DNA from: Microbacterium sp. 18062
Lineage (GTDB): Bacteria > Actinomycetota > Actinomycetes > Actinomycetales > Microbacteriaceae
Assembly: GCF_902706225.1 (NCBI RefSeq)
Contig: NZ_CACSKB010000035.1
Location: 1-46,238, forward strand
Reading direction: 5' to 3'
DNA length: 46,238 bases
Shown here: in pieces, positions 24,308 through 33,248 of the stretch
Layout of the letters: every line of letters starts with the position of its first letter
How positions within the stretch are numbered: the stretch's first letter is position 1
Position numbers and translations under genes: made by a program
The notes under the pieces: model-generated
Told to the model about the DNA's origin: nothing
Databases searched by the model: none
What the model saw: the letters and a program-made list of their open reading frames with translations, nothing else

Positions 24308-24408
24308 GGAAACCTCGCTGGATCATGCGGCCGCGGGATCGCGGGCGCGGCGGGACGCAGGGATCGGTGGACCCCAACCTCCAGCCTACGGCACCGGGTG
24401 CGAGGCGG

Positions 24409-24424
24409 TAGGCTGATGAGGATG
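24409..24424 (+). promoter_or_regulatory. -10 box of the small membrane protein gene
   Basis: TAGGCT (24409-24414) is one base before an ATG at 24416 and seven before a second ATG at 24422. The leaderless spacing favours the second. Confidence 0.4.
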
Positions 24425-24688
24425 AGCAAGCCCACTCCCGCCGGCGACCTCCCGGTCCGTCGCATCGACCGCGTTCTGGCGTTCATGTCGCTGGGGCTGC
24501 TCGTGCTGTCGATCATCTGCTTCCTCGCGATCATGATCGGCTCGGCATCCGGTGCCGACTTCAGCACCGGCGTCTGGCCGGCCGTGGGCGTCCTCGTCTA
24601 CATCGCCCCCCCGGTCGCGTTCGTGATGATGCTCGCCGTCATCATCATGGCCTTCGTGCGAAGGGCTCGGGCCAACCGAGCGGACTGA
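24416..24688 (+). CDS. Small two-helix membrane protein
   Basis: Up to 90 residues starting MRMSKPTPAG; the true start may be the ATG at 24422 (88 residues), which fits the leaderless -10 better. There are two membrane helices (VLAFMSLGLLVLSIICFLAIMIG and VLVYIAPPVAFVMMLAVIIMAF) and a basic C-terminus. No family recognised. It is just upstream of the helicase-associated gene on the same strand and may be co-transcribed. Confidence 0.75.
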   Translation: MRMSKPTPAGDLPVRRIDRVLAFMSLGLLVLSIICFLAIMIGSASGADFSTGVWPAVGVLVYIAPPVAFVMMLAVIIMAFVRRARANRAD

Positions 24689-24691
24689 CCG

Positions 24692-26419
24692 GTGGACGAC
24701 TCCTCCGACGAACGCGCGCTGGCGACGATGCTGGCCGCGTCCGGCGATGCGGAGCTTGCTGAACTGTTCGAGGCCCGCCGGCTGCCCCTGCCGAGCACTG
24801 CCCACGACTTCTTCGACGTCGCGGCGGCGCTTCTGACCGACACCGCCGTCGATAAGACCCTCACCCGCCTTCCCGCGGCCCTGCTCTCCGCGCTGACGGA
24901 TGCCGACGGCGCGGGCGTCGATGAGCGCGCGCGCGCCGCCCTCGGCGCGCTCGCGCTCATCGATGCGAACGCACGCCCGTTCGACGCCGTCCGTTCGCGC
25001 CTGGACGCTCTGCGCGTACGGACGCCGGCGATCCCCCTCGATGCCTCCCCCGCCCCGGCCCGCGCCGACGCCGCCGCGACCGCTGCCGCCGCGGAGCGCG
25101 CCTTCTCGGCCGTCGCCTCTCTGACAGACGTCCTGCTGGCGGCGTCCGCCGCGCCGCTGCCGCGCACGGGCGCGGGCACGGTCAGCGTGGCCGAGCGGCG
25201 CCGCCTGGTCGAGGACGGCGCCGTCGTCGACGTCGACGAGCTCGACGATCTGCTGGCGCTGGGCCGGGACGCCGCTCTCCTCGGCGACGTGGAGCGCGCC
25301 TGGACGGCGACCGGTACCGCCGTCGACTGGCTGGCGGAGGCAACCTCCGCCCGCTGGGCGGCCGTGGCCCGTGGATTCGTCGCGCACCTGCCGCTGGGTC
25401 TGCGGACGCCCCTCGGCGGCTTCGTCTCCCCCGGGGCCTGGGCCGCCGCCTACCCCCTCGACGCGGAGTGGCCCGGCCAGGCGGCCGCGCTTCTGCGACG
25501 CGCCATCCGATGGGGCATCCTCGCCGAGGCGGCCGTCGAGCCGGCCTGGACCACCGATCTGCGCGAACACGGGACACCCGACCTCGCCGAGTTGGACGCG
25601 CACCTGCCGCCCGAGGTCGACCGCATCTATCTGCAGGCCGATCTGTCCGCGATCTCGCCCGGGCCCCTCGCTCCGAAGTGGGAGCAGAGGCTGCGGACGA
25701 TGACGGTGCGCGAGACGCGCGCGCAGGCGTCGACGTACCGCTTCACGGTCGAGTCGCTCACCACGGCGGTCAGCGCGGGCGAGTCCGCGCAGTCGCTGCG
25801 GGCGTTCCTCGGCGAGCTGTCGCTGACCGGCATCCCCCAGCCCCTCGACTACCTCATCGAGACCACCGCGGCCCGGCACGGCCTCATCCGGGTCTCGACG
25901 GACGCGGACTCCGGTCGCACGGTCGTGCGCAGCCCCGATCCCCAGGTGCTCGCGACCATCGGCGTCGACCAGGCGCTGCGTCCGGTCGGCCTCGTCCCGC
26001 ACGAGGGGGCGCTCGTGTCCCGCGCGTCGCGGGACGCCGTCTACTGGTCGCTCGTGGATGCCCGCTACCCCGTCGTCGCGGTGGACGAGGACGACGACGT
26101 GGAGCGCGTGTCGCGCCGCGTCGCGCGGTCGGCATCGACGGAGCAGACCGCCGCGGAACGCTATGCGCGACTCATCGAGACCCTCCGGTCGGCGCACGGA
26201 CCGGATGCGGACGCCGCCTGGCTCGAGCGCGAACTCGAGCAGGCGGTCCGCGCACGCACATCGATCGACGTCGTGGTGCGGCTTCCCGACGGGTCGGCCC
26301 GCACCTTCTCGCTCGAGGCGACCGGCATCGGGGGCGGCAGGCTCCGCGGTCTCGACCGCGCCGCCGACGTCGAGCGCACCCTGCCGCTCACGAGCATCGT
26401 CAGCGTGCGTCACCCCTGA
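24692..26419 (+). CDS. Helicase-associated domain protein, partner of XPB
   Basis: A 575-residue protein starting from GTG (MDDSSDERALATMLAASGDA), three bases after the previous stop. It matches the actinobacterial helicase-associated (XPB/Ssl2-like, Helicase_C_3) proteins encoded beside XPB helicase, as in mycobacteria. IYLQADLSAISPGPLAP near residue 310, YRFTVESLTTAVSAGESAQSLRAFLGELS and the C-terminal VVRLPDGSARTFSLEATGIGGGRLRGLDRAADVERTLPLTSI are family features. Its role in repair or transcription is not established. No helicase motifs are present. Confidence 0.82.
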   Translation: MDDSSDERALATMLAASGDAELAELFEARRLPLPSTAHDFFDVAAALLTDTAVDKTLTRLPAALLSALTDADGAGVDERARAALGALALIDANARPFDAVRSRLDALRVRTPAIPLDASPAPARADAAATAAAAERAFSAVASLTDVLLAASAAPLPRTGAGTVSVAERRRLVEDGAVVDVDELDDLLALGRDAALLGDVERAWTATGTAVDWLAEATSARWAAVARGFVAHLPLGLRTPLGGFVSPGAWAAAYPLDAEWPGQAAALLRRAIRWGILAEAAVEPAWTTDLREHGTPDLAELDAHLPPEVDRIYLQADLSAISPGPLAPKWEQRLRTMTVRETRAQASTYRFTVESLTTAVSAGESAQSLRAFLGELSLTGIPQPLDYLIETTAARHGLIRVSTDADSGRTVVRSPDPQVLATIGVDQALRPVGLVPHEGALVSRASRDAVYWSLVDARYPVVAVDEDDDVERVSRRVARSASTEQTAAERYARLIETLRSAHGPDADAAWLERELEQAVRARTSIDVVVRLPDGSARTFSLEATGIGGGRLRGLDRAADVERTLPLTSIVSVRHP

Positions 26420-26485
26420 GGGCTGTCGCCCCGCGCCCTGGATCCCCGTTTCCCGGCATGCCGACCTCCCTCGCGCGACGCCCGG

Positions 26486-26502
26486 TAGACTTTCCCGTTA
26501 TG
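26486..26502 (+). promoter_or_regulatory. -10 box of the XPB helicase gene
   Basis: TAGACT (26486-26491) ends eight bases before the ATG at 26500, giving a leaderless or near-leaderless transcript. Confidence 0.4.
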
Positions 26503-28155
26503 GCTGACGGACCCCTCATCGTGCAGAGCGACCGCACGGTACTGCTCGAAGTGGCCCACCCCGATGCCGAGGACGCCCGGCACGAGCTCGCCGTCTTCGC
26601 CGAGCTGGAACGCGCCCCCGAGCACATCCACACCTACCGGATCACCCGCCTCGGCCTCTGGAACGCCCGCGCCGCCGGTCACGATGCCGAGGACATGCTG
26701 GCCACCCTCGACCGCTGGTCGCGGTTCCCGGTCCCCCCCTCGGTGTCCACCGACATCCGCGAGACGGTGACCCGCTACGGACGTCTGGTGATCGAGCGCG
26801 GCCCGTACGGCGACGAGCAGTCCGCGCTCATCCTGCGGTCGACGGACGAGGCGGTCCTCACCGAGGTCGCCCGCAACAAGCGCATCGCGCCGCTGTTGAT
26901 CGCGCACCCCGCCGCCGACACCTATGTCGTCGACCCGTGGGCGCGCGGGCACATCAAGCAGGAGCTGCTCAAGATCGGCTGGCCCGCCGAGGACCTCGCC
27001 GGGTACACGCCCGGCACACCGCATCCGATCGCCCTCGACGAGACCGAGTGGTCATTGCGCCCCTACCAGCGCAAGGCCGTCGACATCTTCACCGAGGGTG
27101 GATCGGGCGTCGTGGTGCTGCCCTGCGGCGCCGGCAAGACGCTGGTGGGGGCGGCGGCGATGGCCGACACGAAGACCACGACGCTCATCCTCGTGACCAA
27201 CGCCGTCAGCGCCCGCCAGTGGCGCGACGAGCTGCTCAAGCGCACCTCGCTCACGGCCGAGGAGATCGGCGAGTACTCGGGGCAGGTCAAAGAGATCAAG
27301 CCGGTCACGATCGCGACCTATCAGATCCTCACCGCCAAGCGGAAGGGCGAGTACGCGCACCTGGCGCTGCTCGACGCCCTCGACTGGGGCCTCGTCGTCT
27401 ACGACGAGGTGCATCTGCTTCCCGCCCCGGTGTTCAAGCTGACCGCCGACCTGCAGGCGCGACGCCGGCTGGGCCTCACCGCGACGCTCGTGCGCGAGGA
27501 CGGCCGCGAGGGCGACGTGTTCAGCCTGATCGGCCCCAAGCGGTTCGACGCCCCCTGGAAGGAGATCGAGGCCCAGGGCTTCATCTCCCCCGCGGCCTGC
27601 TACGAGGTGCGCGTCGACCTTCCCGCCTACGAGCGGCTGGAGTACGCGGCGGCGGCCGACGAGGACCGCTACCGGCTCGCCGCGACCGCGCCGGCAAAGA
27701 TCGACGTCGTCCGTTCGCTCGCCGAGCGGCACTCCGGCGAGCAGATCCTCGTCATCGGCCAGTACCTCGACCAGATCGACACGATCGCCGACGCCCTCCA
27801 GGCACCGAAGATCACGGGAGCGACGCCCGTCGACGAGCGCGAGCGGCTCTACCAGGCGTTCCGCGACGGGACCGTGCCGCTGCTGGTGGTGTCGAAGGTC
27901 GCGAACTTCTCGGTCGACCTGCCCGAGGCGTCCGTCGCCATCCAGGTGTCGGGGTCGTTCGGCTCCCGCCAGGAGGAGGCCCAGCGCCTCGGGCGTCTTC
28001 TGCGCCCGAAGACGAACGGACACACCGCGAGCTTCTACACGCTCATCGCCCGCGACACGGTCGATCAGGACTTCGCGCAGAACCGCCAGCGCTTCCTCGC
28101 CGAGCAGGGCTACAGCTACACGATCCTGGATGCGGAGGGGCTCGTCGCCGCCTAG
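26500..28155 (+). CDS. XPB/ERCC3-type DEAD-box DNA repair helicase
   Basis: A 551-residue superfamily 2 helicase starting MADGPLIVQSDRTVLLEVAH. The N-terminal damage-recognition-like domain spans about 1-180. Then come motif I (PCGAGKT), motif II (YDEVH) and motif III (LTATLVRED), and in the C-terminal half VSKVANFSVDLPEA and motif VI QEEAQRLGRLLRP. The RED motif (VREDGRE) marks the XPB class, a 3'-5' DNA helicase. It follows the helicase-associated gene, the same pairing as in mycobacteria, and is convergent with the sarcosine oxidase gene. Confidence 0.93.
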   Translation: MADGPLIVQSDRTVLLEVAHPDAEDARHELAVFAELERAPEHIHTYRITRLGLWNARAAGHDAEDMLATLDRWSRFPVPPSVSTDIRETVTRYGRLVIERGPYGDEQSALILRSTDEAVLTEVARNKRIAPLLIAHPAADTYVVDPWARGHIKQELLKIGWPAEDLAGYTPGTPHPIALDETEWSLRPYQRKAVDIFTEGGSGVVVLPCGAGKTLVGAAAMADTKTTTLILVTNAVSARQWRDELLKRTSLTAEEIGEYSGQVKEIKPVTIATYQILTAKRKGEYAHLALLDALDWGLVVYDEVHLLPAPVFKLTADLQARRRLGLTATLVREDGREGDVFSLIGPKRFDAPWKEIEAQGFISPAACYEVRVDLPAYERLEYAAAADEDRYRLAATAPAKIDVVRSLAERHSGEQILVIGQYLDQIDTIADALQAPKITGATPVDERERLYQAFRDGTVPLLVVSKVANFSVDLPEASVAIQVSGSFGSRQEEAQRLGRLLRPKTNGHTASFYTLIARDTVDQDFAQNRQRFLAEQGYSYTILDAEGLVAA

Positions 28156-28181
28156 CCCGCCGACGCCGCCCGGCCCCGGTG

Positions 28182-29345
28182 TCAGGCGGGACGGAGGACG
28201 GCGCGCGCCGGGTCGAAGAGGCCGATCGGCAGGTCGGTGCGGCCGTCGATCGTCAGATCGGCGAGGATCTCGCCGATCACCGGCACGAACTTGAAGCCGT
28301 GCCCGCTGAATCCGCACGCCACCTGCACCTGAGCGTGCTCGGGGTGCGTCCCGATCACGAAGTGCTCGTCGGGCGTGACCGAGTAGAGGCAGGTCTTGGC
28401 CTGCACGAGCGGCCCCGTCAGACGGGGGAAGAGCTGCACCGCGCGCTCGCGCATGTCCTCGACCTCCGCGTCGTACACGGTGCGGTCGATCGTCCCGGCC
28501 GTGGTGGGCGTGCCCTTGCGGAAGAAGCCCAGCTTGAAACCGCCGGCCGGCCCGTCGGTCATGGGGAAGCCGTAGATCTGGCCGTTGGCGTGGGTCTCCT
28601 CGATGTACACCGGATGCCGGGCCTCGCTCCAGCTCGCGTAGGGCACCGCGTCCGTGAACTCGGGGGTGAACCAGTAGAAGATCATGCGTTCGATCGACAG
28701 CGGCAGCCCGAGCTCGGGCAGCACCGTCGGCGCCCACGGCCCCGGGGTGACGACGAGCCGGTCGGCGCCGTAGACGCCCTGCGTGGTGACCACCCGCACC
28801 CCGCCGCCCGCGGTCGTCTGCCAGTGCGTGACCGGCTCGTGGAAGCGGAGCGTCGCGCCTTTGCGGGCCGCGACCTCGGCGTTGGCGATGGTGGTCTCCT
28901 CGGGTCTCACGTACCCGGCCTCCCGCTCGTAGACGGCGAGCGCGTCGTCGGCGGGGTCCATGGTGGGAAAGCGCCGGCGCACCTCGTCGGCGTCGAGCAC
29001 CTCGTGGTCGAGCCCGTGCTCCTTCGCGGCCAGCCTGCTGCCCGCGAAGGTCGGGCTGTCCGGATCCCCCAGATAGATCCCGCCGCAGAGCTCCATGATC
29101 CTCCGGCCCGACTCCTCCTCGAGCGCGCGCCAGAGATCGTAGGCGCGGCGCAGCAGCGGCACGTACTCCGGGCTCTCGAAGTACGACTGCCGGATGATGC
29201 GGGTGCCGCCGTGGGCTGCGCCCTGGTCGTGGCCCGGCTCGAACGTCTCGAGCCCCAGCACCTTCAGCCCGCGCCCGGCGAGGCTGTTGGCCGCCGCGCC
29301 TCCCATCGACCCGACTCCCAGGACGATGACGTCGTAGTGCTCCAT
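28182..29345 (-). CDS. Monomeric sarcosine oxidase family flavoenzyme
   Basis: A 387-residue FAD enzyme starting MEHYDVIVLGVGSMGGAAAN, with a Rossmann motif at the N-terminus. Cys319 in TCLYSVTPDEHFVIGTHP aligns with the cysteine that binds FAD covalently in monomeric sarcosine oxidase. Arg in GGTRIIRQSYFE and HGFKFVPVIGEI are family features. The expected reaction is sarcosine plus oxygen to glycine, formaldehyde and hydrogen peroxide. It lies 59 bases after the dimethylglycine oxidase gene on the same strand and takes that enzyme's product. N-methyltryptophan oxidase is a close homologue, but the context favours sarcosine. Confidence 0.88.
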   Translation of the reverse strand: MEHYDVIVLGVGSMGGAAANSLAGRGLKVLGLETFEPGHDQGAAHGGTRIIRQSYFESPEYVPLLRRAYDLWRALEEESGRRIMELCGGIYLGDPDSPTFAGSRLAAKEHGLDHEVLDADEVRRRFPTMDPADDALAVYEREAGYVRPEETTIANAEVAARKGATLRFHEPVTHWQTTAGGGVRVVTTQGVYGADRLVVTPGPWAPTVLPELGLPLSIERMIFYWFTPEFTDAVPYASWSEARHPVYIEETHANGQIYGFPMTDGPAGGFKLGFFRKGTPTTAGTIDRTVYDAEVEDMRERAVQLFPRLTGPLVQAKTCLYSVTPDEHFVIGTHPEHAQVQVACGFSGHGFKFVPVIGEILADLTIDGRTDLPIGLFDPARAVLRPA

Positions 29346-29404
29346 GGGATTCCTCTCGTTCCGGCCGCTCGGCGCGTCGCGGCCGCCCGACGCCGGCGCG
29401 TCTC

Positions 29405-31903
29405 TCAGCGCAGGATGTGCGCCATCTCGGGATCGAACAACGGCTCGGCCCGCACGGTGGCCGCCAGCCGCTCGCCGAAGTACTCGACCTCCACGGCCAC
29501 GCCCGGGACGGCCTGCTCCTTGGGCAGCCACGCGTAGGCGATCGTCCTGCCGATCGTGTACCCCTGGTCGGCGCTCGTGACGTATCCCACGGCGCGTTCC
29601 TCCCCGAGCGGGAAGACGGGCTCGGCGCCCAGCAGGATCCCGCCCGGGTCGTCGAGGGTCAGGCAGGCCAGGCGCCTCGTGTCGGCACGGGAGGCAAGGG
29701 CGTCACGGCCGGCGAAATCGCCCTTTCCCGGCCTGACCGCGAAGTCCAGGCCCGCCTCGGCCGGCGTGTGCTCGCGGGTCATGTCGACGCCGTACGACCG
29801 GTAGCCCTTCTCCAGCCGCAGGCCGTTGAAGGCCCGCCGGCCCGCCGCGACGATCCCGGCATCCGCTCCCGCATCCCACAGGGCGTCCCACAGGTGCAGC
29901 CCGAAATCCGCCGTGGTGTAGAGCTCCCAGCCCAGCTCTCCGACATAGCTGACCCGCAGGGCGAGCACGGGGGCGCCCGCGACCCGGAGCTCCCGGGCGC
30001 GGAAGTACCGCAGTCCCTCGTGTGAGATGTCGTCGTCGGTCAGCTTCTGCAGCACCTCGCGGGCCTGCGGCCCCCAGAGCCCCAGCCCGCATCCTCCGGC
30101 GGTGACTGGGCGGATGCGCACGTCCGCGGGGGCGTGGGCCTCGAGGTGGACGCGGTCGAGGTTGCCGTTGGTGCCGAGCAGATAGCGGTCCTGGCCGAGA
30201 CGGGTGACCGTGACGTCGGAGAGGATGCCGCCCCGCGCATCGAGCAGCAGCGTGTAGACCACCCGGCCGATGGCCACGTCGACCTGGTTGCTGGAGACCC
30301 GGTTCAAGAAGGCTGCGGCGCCGGGGCCCTCGACCTCCAGCCGCGGCAGCGGCGAGAGGTCGTAGAGCGCCACGCGCTCGCGGGTGGCCCTCGCCTCGGC
30401 GGCGGCGATGGGAGACCAGCCCTCGGAAGCCCACGGGTCGCGGGCGGGAGCGGCATCGAGGCCGTCGAGGAGCGGCGCGTTCGCCTCGAACCACAGCGGG
30501 CGCTCCCATCCGTCGCCCTCGCCGAAGACGGCGCCGAGCTCGACCTGGCGGGGATGGAAGGGGCTCCTGCGCAAGCCGCGCAGGCGTTGCGTGGGACGAT
30601 GCGGATGCCAGATGTCGTAGACCTCGTCGTACGCCTCCTCGGCCCGCTCCCGAGTGAAGGCACGGCTCACCACGGCGGGGTCGAAGCGCGTGTACTCGAG
30701 CCCGTGCGTGTCGACGCCCGGGTCGTCGGCGACGATCCAGTCGGCGATGACCTGGGCGACCCCCGCCGACTGGGTGACCCAGACGGCCTGGGCGAGCCAC
30801 AGGCCGTCGACGTGCGGCACGGGTCCGAGCATGGGACCGCCGTCGGGAGTGAACGAGAAGATGCCGTTGAAGCCCCCGTCGAAGGCCACCTCGCGCAGTT
30901 CGGGGAGAAGGCGCCGCGCCTCCTCCCAGGTCGGTTCGAAGTCGTCCCAGGCGAGCGGATGCATCGCCGGGTGCACGCCCGTCGCCGCGTGCTCGTCGGC
31001 GGAGGCGATCTCCGACTGCTCGAGCGGGATGGGGCGATGGTTGTAGGCGCCGATGCCGATGCGGTCGACGTACTCGCGCAGGTAGAGCGAGAAGTCCTGG
31101 TGGCGCAGCATGGGCCGGGTGGCCTCGTCCCGCTCTGTGTTCCTGCCCACGAGCGAGGGCACCGTGGCGCTCATGCCGAAGCCGTGCTCCATGGGCTGCA
31201 TCGGCAGCTCGAAGCCGAGGAGCTCCCGCGTGATCCCCGGGCCCCACAGGCCGCCGGCCGCGATCACGATGTCGGCGGGAACGTGCTCGGATGCGGCATC
31301 CGCCCGAGGCACGGGCACGACGTCGACGCCCGTCACCCGTCCGCCCTCCCGGGTGATGCCGACGACGCGCGTGCGTCCCCGGATCCGCGCCCCGCGGTCG
31401 ATGGCCCGCTCGGCCTGCCATTGCACGGCGGGCACGGACTTCACGATCGCATCGGTCGGGGTCAGGTACCCGCCGAGCACGGCGGAGGTGTCGAGGCCGG
31501 GCCAGAGCCGCCCGCATTCCTCGGCGTCGATCAACGACGACGGGATGCCCCACGACGAGGCGAGCCCGTGCCGACGTGCCAGGTCGTGCAGCCGCTCGGG
31601 AGTCGTGGCGATCTCGAGTCCGCCGACGCGCTTGCTCAGCCATTGGCCGTTCAGGCGGATGCCGTCGAGCTTGTCGAGGGTTCGGGTCGCGAGCCGGCTC
31701 ATCGTGCGGTTCGGGCTGGTCTGGTAGACGAAGCCGGGCGCGTGCGACGACGATCCGCCCGTCACGTAGAGAGGCCCCTGCTCGAGGACCGTGACATCGG
31801 TCATGCCCCTCAGTGCCAACTCGTCGGCCAGCGCCGCTCCGACGACGCCCAGACCGATGATCACGACGCGCGGCCGCGGCGAGAGGCCGGGGAGACGGGT
31901 CAC
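29405..31903 (-). CDS. dmg: Dimethylglycine oxidase
   Basis: An 832-residue two-domain flavoenzyme. The FAD half (RVVIIGLGVVGAALADEL) has the His that binds FAD covalently in GGSSSHAPGFVYQT (His54). The C-terminal half is a GcvT-like folate domain (RVALYDLSPLPRLEVEGPGA, SYVGELGWELYTTADFGLHLWDALW, LRLEKGYRSYG). Length and motifs agree closely with Arthrobacter dimethylglycine oxidase, which makes sarcosine and methylene-tetrahydrofolate. I take GTG at 31901-31903 as start, with GGAGG eight bases upstream. The ATG codons further up (to 31963) fall inside the operator pair. It is followed by sarcosine oxidase. Confidence 0.9.
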   Translation of the reverse strand: MTRLPGLSPRPRVVIIGLGVVGAALADELALRGMTDVTVLEQGPLYVTGGSSSHAPGFVYQTSPNRTMSRLATRTLDKLDGIRLNGQWLSKRVGGLEIATTPERLHDLARRHGLASSWGIPSSLIDAEECGRLWPGLDTSAVLGGYLTPTDAIVKSVPAVQWQAERAIDRGARIRGRTRVVGITREGGRVTGVDVVPVPRADAASEHVPADIVIAAGGLWGPGITRELLGFELPMQPMEHGFGMSATVPSLVGRNTERDEATRPMLRHQDFSLYLREYVDRIGIGAYNHRPIPLEQSEIASADEHAATGVHPAMHPLAWDDFEPTWEEARRLLPELREVAFDGGFNGIFSFTPDGGPMLGPVPHVDGLWLAQAVWVTQSAGVAQVIADWIVADDPGVDTHGLEYTRFDPAVVSRAFTRERAEEAYDEVYDIWHPHRPTQRLRGLRRSPFHPRQVELGAVFGEGDGWERPLWFEANAPLLDGLDAAPARDPWASEGWSPIAAAEARATRERVALYDLSPLPRLEVEGPGAAAFLNRVSSNQVDVAIGRVVYTLLLDARGGILSDVTVTRLGQDRYLLGTNGNLDRVHLEAHAPADVRIRPVTAGGCGLGLWGPQAREVLQKLTDDDISHEGLRYFRARELRVAGAPVLALRVSYVGELGWELYTTADFGLHLWDALWDAGADAGIVAAGRRAFNGLRLEKGYRSYGVDMTREHTPAEAGLDFAVRPGKGDFAGRDALASRADTRRLACLTLDDPGGILLGAEPVFPLGEERAVGYVTSADQGYTIGRTIAYAWLPKEQAVPGVAVEVEYFGERLAATVRAEPLFDPEMAHILR

Positions 31904-31935
31904 GGCGCGCACCTCCGAGAAAGAGCCGGATCTAT

Positions 31936-31973
31936 GTTGCGAATAATGCAACATGATGTTCACTACGCAACAC
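31936..31973. promoter_or_regulatory. Tandem 19-bp operator pair of the dmg promoter
   Basis: Two 19-bp sites abut exactly: TGTTGCGAATAATGCAACA (31936-31954) and, on the minus strand, TGTTGCGTAGTGAACATCA (31955-31973). The first is a palindrome with perfect 6-bp arms (7 if flanks are counted). Both match the sites at 33210-33247 and 37811-37849. They begin at the -10 box of the predicted promoter and cover the transcription start, a repressing position. The IclR gene directly upstream is the likely regulator. Confidence 0.7.
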
Positions 31974-32000
31974 AGTAGGCGCGAGGCGCCTCTCCGACAA
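31973..32000 (-). promoter_or_regulatory. Promoter of dmg and sarcosine oxidase
   Basis: Minus-strand TTGTCG (31995-32000), a 16-bp spacer and TACTGT (31973-31978) lie in the gap after iclR, immediately before the operator pair. Confidence 0.45.
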
Positions 32001-32067
32001 CCGCCGCCCGAGGGTGCGGAGCACTGTTTACACGCCCGTTACGCGAGGGGCGAGTGCGGCCGGTCGG

Positions 32068-32859
32068 TCAGACTGCGTCGGGGCCCGGCGAGCCGAGCCG
32101 CGTGCTGAGACGCCGCGCGTGGGCGCGCAGCGTCTCCACGAGGACGGGGAAGTGCTCCCCCGACATGCGAAAGCTCGGCGCCGTCACGCTCAGCGCGGCG
32201 ACGACCTTGCCGCCGAGCCCCCGCACCGGCACGGCGAGCGCGTTGGTGTCGTACTCCCATTCCTCGACCGCGGCCGCCCACTCCCGCTCGCGGATCTCCT
32301 GCAGGTGCTCCTCCAGCGCGACGGGATCGGTGATGGTGTGCTCCGTGCACTGCTCGAGCTGCGTCGACAACGTGCCCAGCAGGACCTCGTTCGGCGCGTA
32401 CGCGAGCAGGACCTTGCCCGTGGAGGTCGCGTGCAGCGGCGTGCGCTGGCCGACGTACTGCCGCGTGACCGAGACCAGCTTCGTGCCCGTGGTCTGGGTG
32501 ATGTTGACGGCTGAGCCGTTGTCGAGGATCGCGACGTTGCTGGTCTCGTTGAGCTCGCCGGTCAACTCGTCGCAGACGACCTGGGCGTCCTTGACGATGT
32601 CCATCCGCGCCGTGATGTGCCCGGCGAGCCGCAGCACCCCCAGTCCCAGACTGTAGGTCCCGCGCTTCTCCTCCTGCTCGACGAGGTTGCGCGCCTCGAG
32701 CGTTGCGAGCAGGCGGAAGGCCGTCGACCGATGCACGCCCAGCTGCCGGGATATCTCGCTGACGCCGAGAGAGCGCGCCTCCGAGAGCATCTCGAGGATC
32801 TGGATCGCACGATCGACCGACTGCACGGTCCCGTCCGGCGCCGGCTCGGTCTCCACCAT
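32068..32859 (-). CDS. IclR-family regulator of the betaine cluster
   Basis: A 263-residue protein starting MVETEPAPDGTVQSVDRAIQ. The N-terminal winged helix (residues about 12-75) has VSEISRQLGVHRSTAFRLLATLEARNLV. The C-terminal effector domain includes QYVGQRTPLHATSTGKVLLAY and NALAVPVRGLGGKVVAALSVTAPS. It sits in the middle of the choline/betaine genes, upstream of dmg on the same strand and divergent from the demethylase operon. An inducer among betaine, dimethylglycine or sarcosine is a reasonable guess. A TAGGGT box six bases before the ATG suggests leaderless transcription. Confidence 0.9.
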   Translation of the reverse strand: MVETEPAPDGTVQSVDRAIQILEMLSEARSLGVSEISRQLGVHRSTAFRLLATLEARNLVEQEEKRGTYSLGLGVLRLAGHITARMDIVKDAQVVCDELTGELNETSNVAILDNGSAVNITQTTGTKLVSVTRQYVGQRTPLHATSTGKVLLAYAPNEVLLGTLSTQLEQCTEHTITDPVALEEHLQEIREREWAAAVEEWEYDTNALAVPVRGLGGKVVAALSVTAPSFRMSGEHFPVLVETLRAHARRLSTRLGSPGPDAV

Positions 32860-32875
32860 CCTTCCACCCTACTGG

Positions 32876-32894
32876 TGTTGCGCCTGACGCACGG
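32876..32894. promoter_or_regulatory. Weaker 19-bp site in the iclR promoter
   Basis: TGTTGCGCCTGACGCACGG shares its left half with the operators at 31936 and 37831 (12 of 19 positions with the latter). It sits just upstream of the iclR -10 (TAGGGT on the minus strand, 32866-32871), which would fit autoregulation. Confidence 0.45.
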
Positions 32895-33180
32895 GGTGCA
32901 CGACGTGCGCCATGGGCTCGCTCGGCACCCCGCAGTCACGTCGGCATCCCGCGTACCGACCACCCGGCCGAGACGAGAATGCATGCCGAACGATCACCCT
33001 CGTCCCGGCTGATTCCCCTCGGCAGAGCACGACCTCCGGATGCAGCCGCACGGCGCTGCGCTGCCCGTCGGCGCCGCGCAGCGCAGCGCCCTCTTCTCCC
33101 CCGCCGGCCTCGCGCGGCCGCACGCGAGGGCGCCGCGTGTTTCCGCGCGGTAAATTCCTGCCGCGCAGCTCGGATCCGCC
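32895..33180. other. Rest of the iclR/ferredoxin gap
   Basis: The divergent gap 32860-33248 is 389 bp. Beyond the operators and promoters listed separately I see GC-rich hairpins (GCGCTGCGCTGCCCG region near 33050, CTCGCGCGGCCGCACGCGAG near 33110) and no gene. Confidence 0.45.
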
Positions 33181-33209
33181 TTGACAGGGCCTCGTCGACG
33201 TCCTCATTC
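33181..33209 (+). promoter_or_regulatory. Promoter of the Rieske/reductase/demethylase operon
   Basis: A consensus -35 TTGACA (33181-33186), a 17-bp spacer and CATTCT (33204-33209) lie immediately before the tandem operator. Confidence 0.5.
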
Positions 33210-33247
33210 TGTTGTGTATTACGAGATATCGTGCGTAATGCGCATCA
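33210..33247. promoter_or_regulatory. Tandem 19-bp operator pair of the demethylase operon
   Basis: TGTTGTGTATTACGAGATA (33210-33228) abuts TCGTGCGTAATGCGCATCA (33229-33247). The second shares 14 of 19 positions with the site at 37831. The first keeps the strong left half TGTTG-GTAT. As at dmg, the pair starts at the -10 and runs over the transcription start. Confidence 0.65.
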
Positions 33248-33248
33248 C

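Noticed and set aside
31904..31963. ATG starts upstream of the chosen dimethylglycine oxidase start
   Set aside because: They fall within the operator pair and have no ribosome site, whereas GTG 31903 has GGAGG at the right distance and matches the homologue's length.
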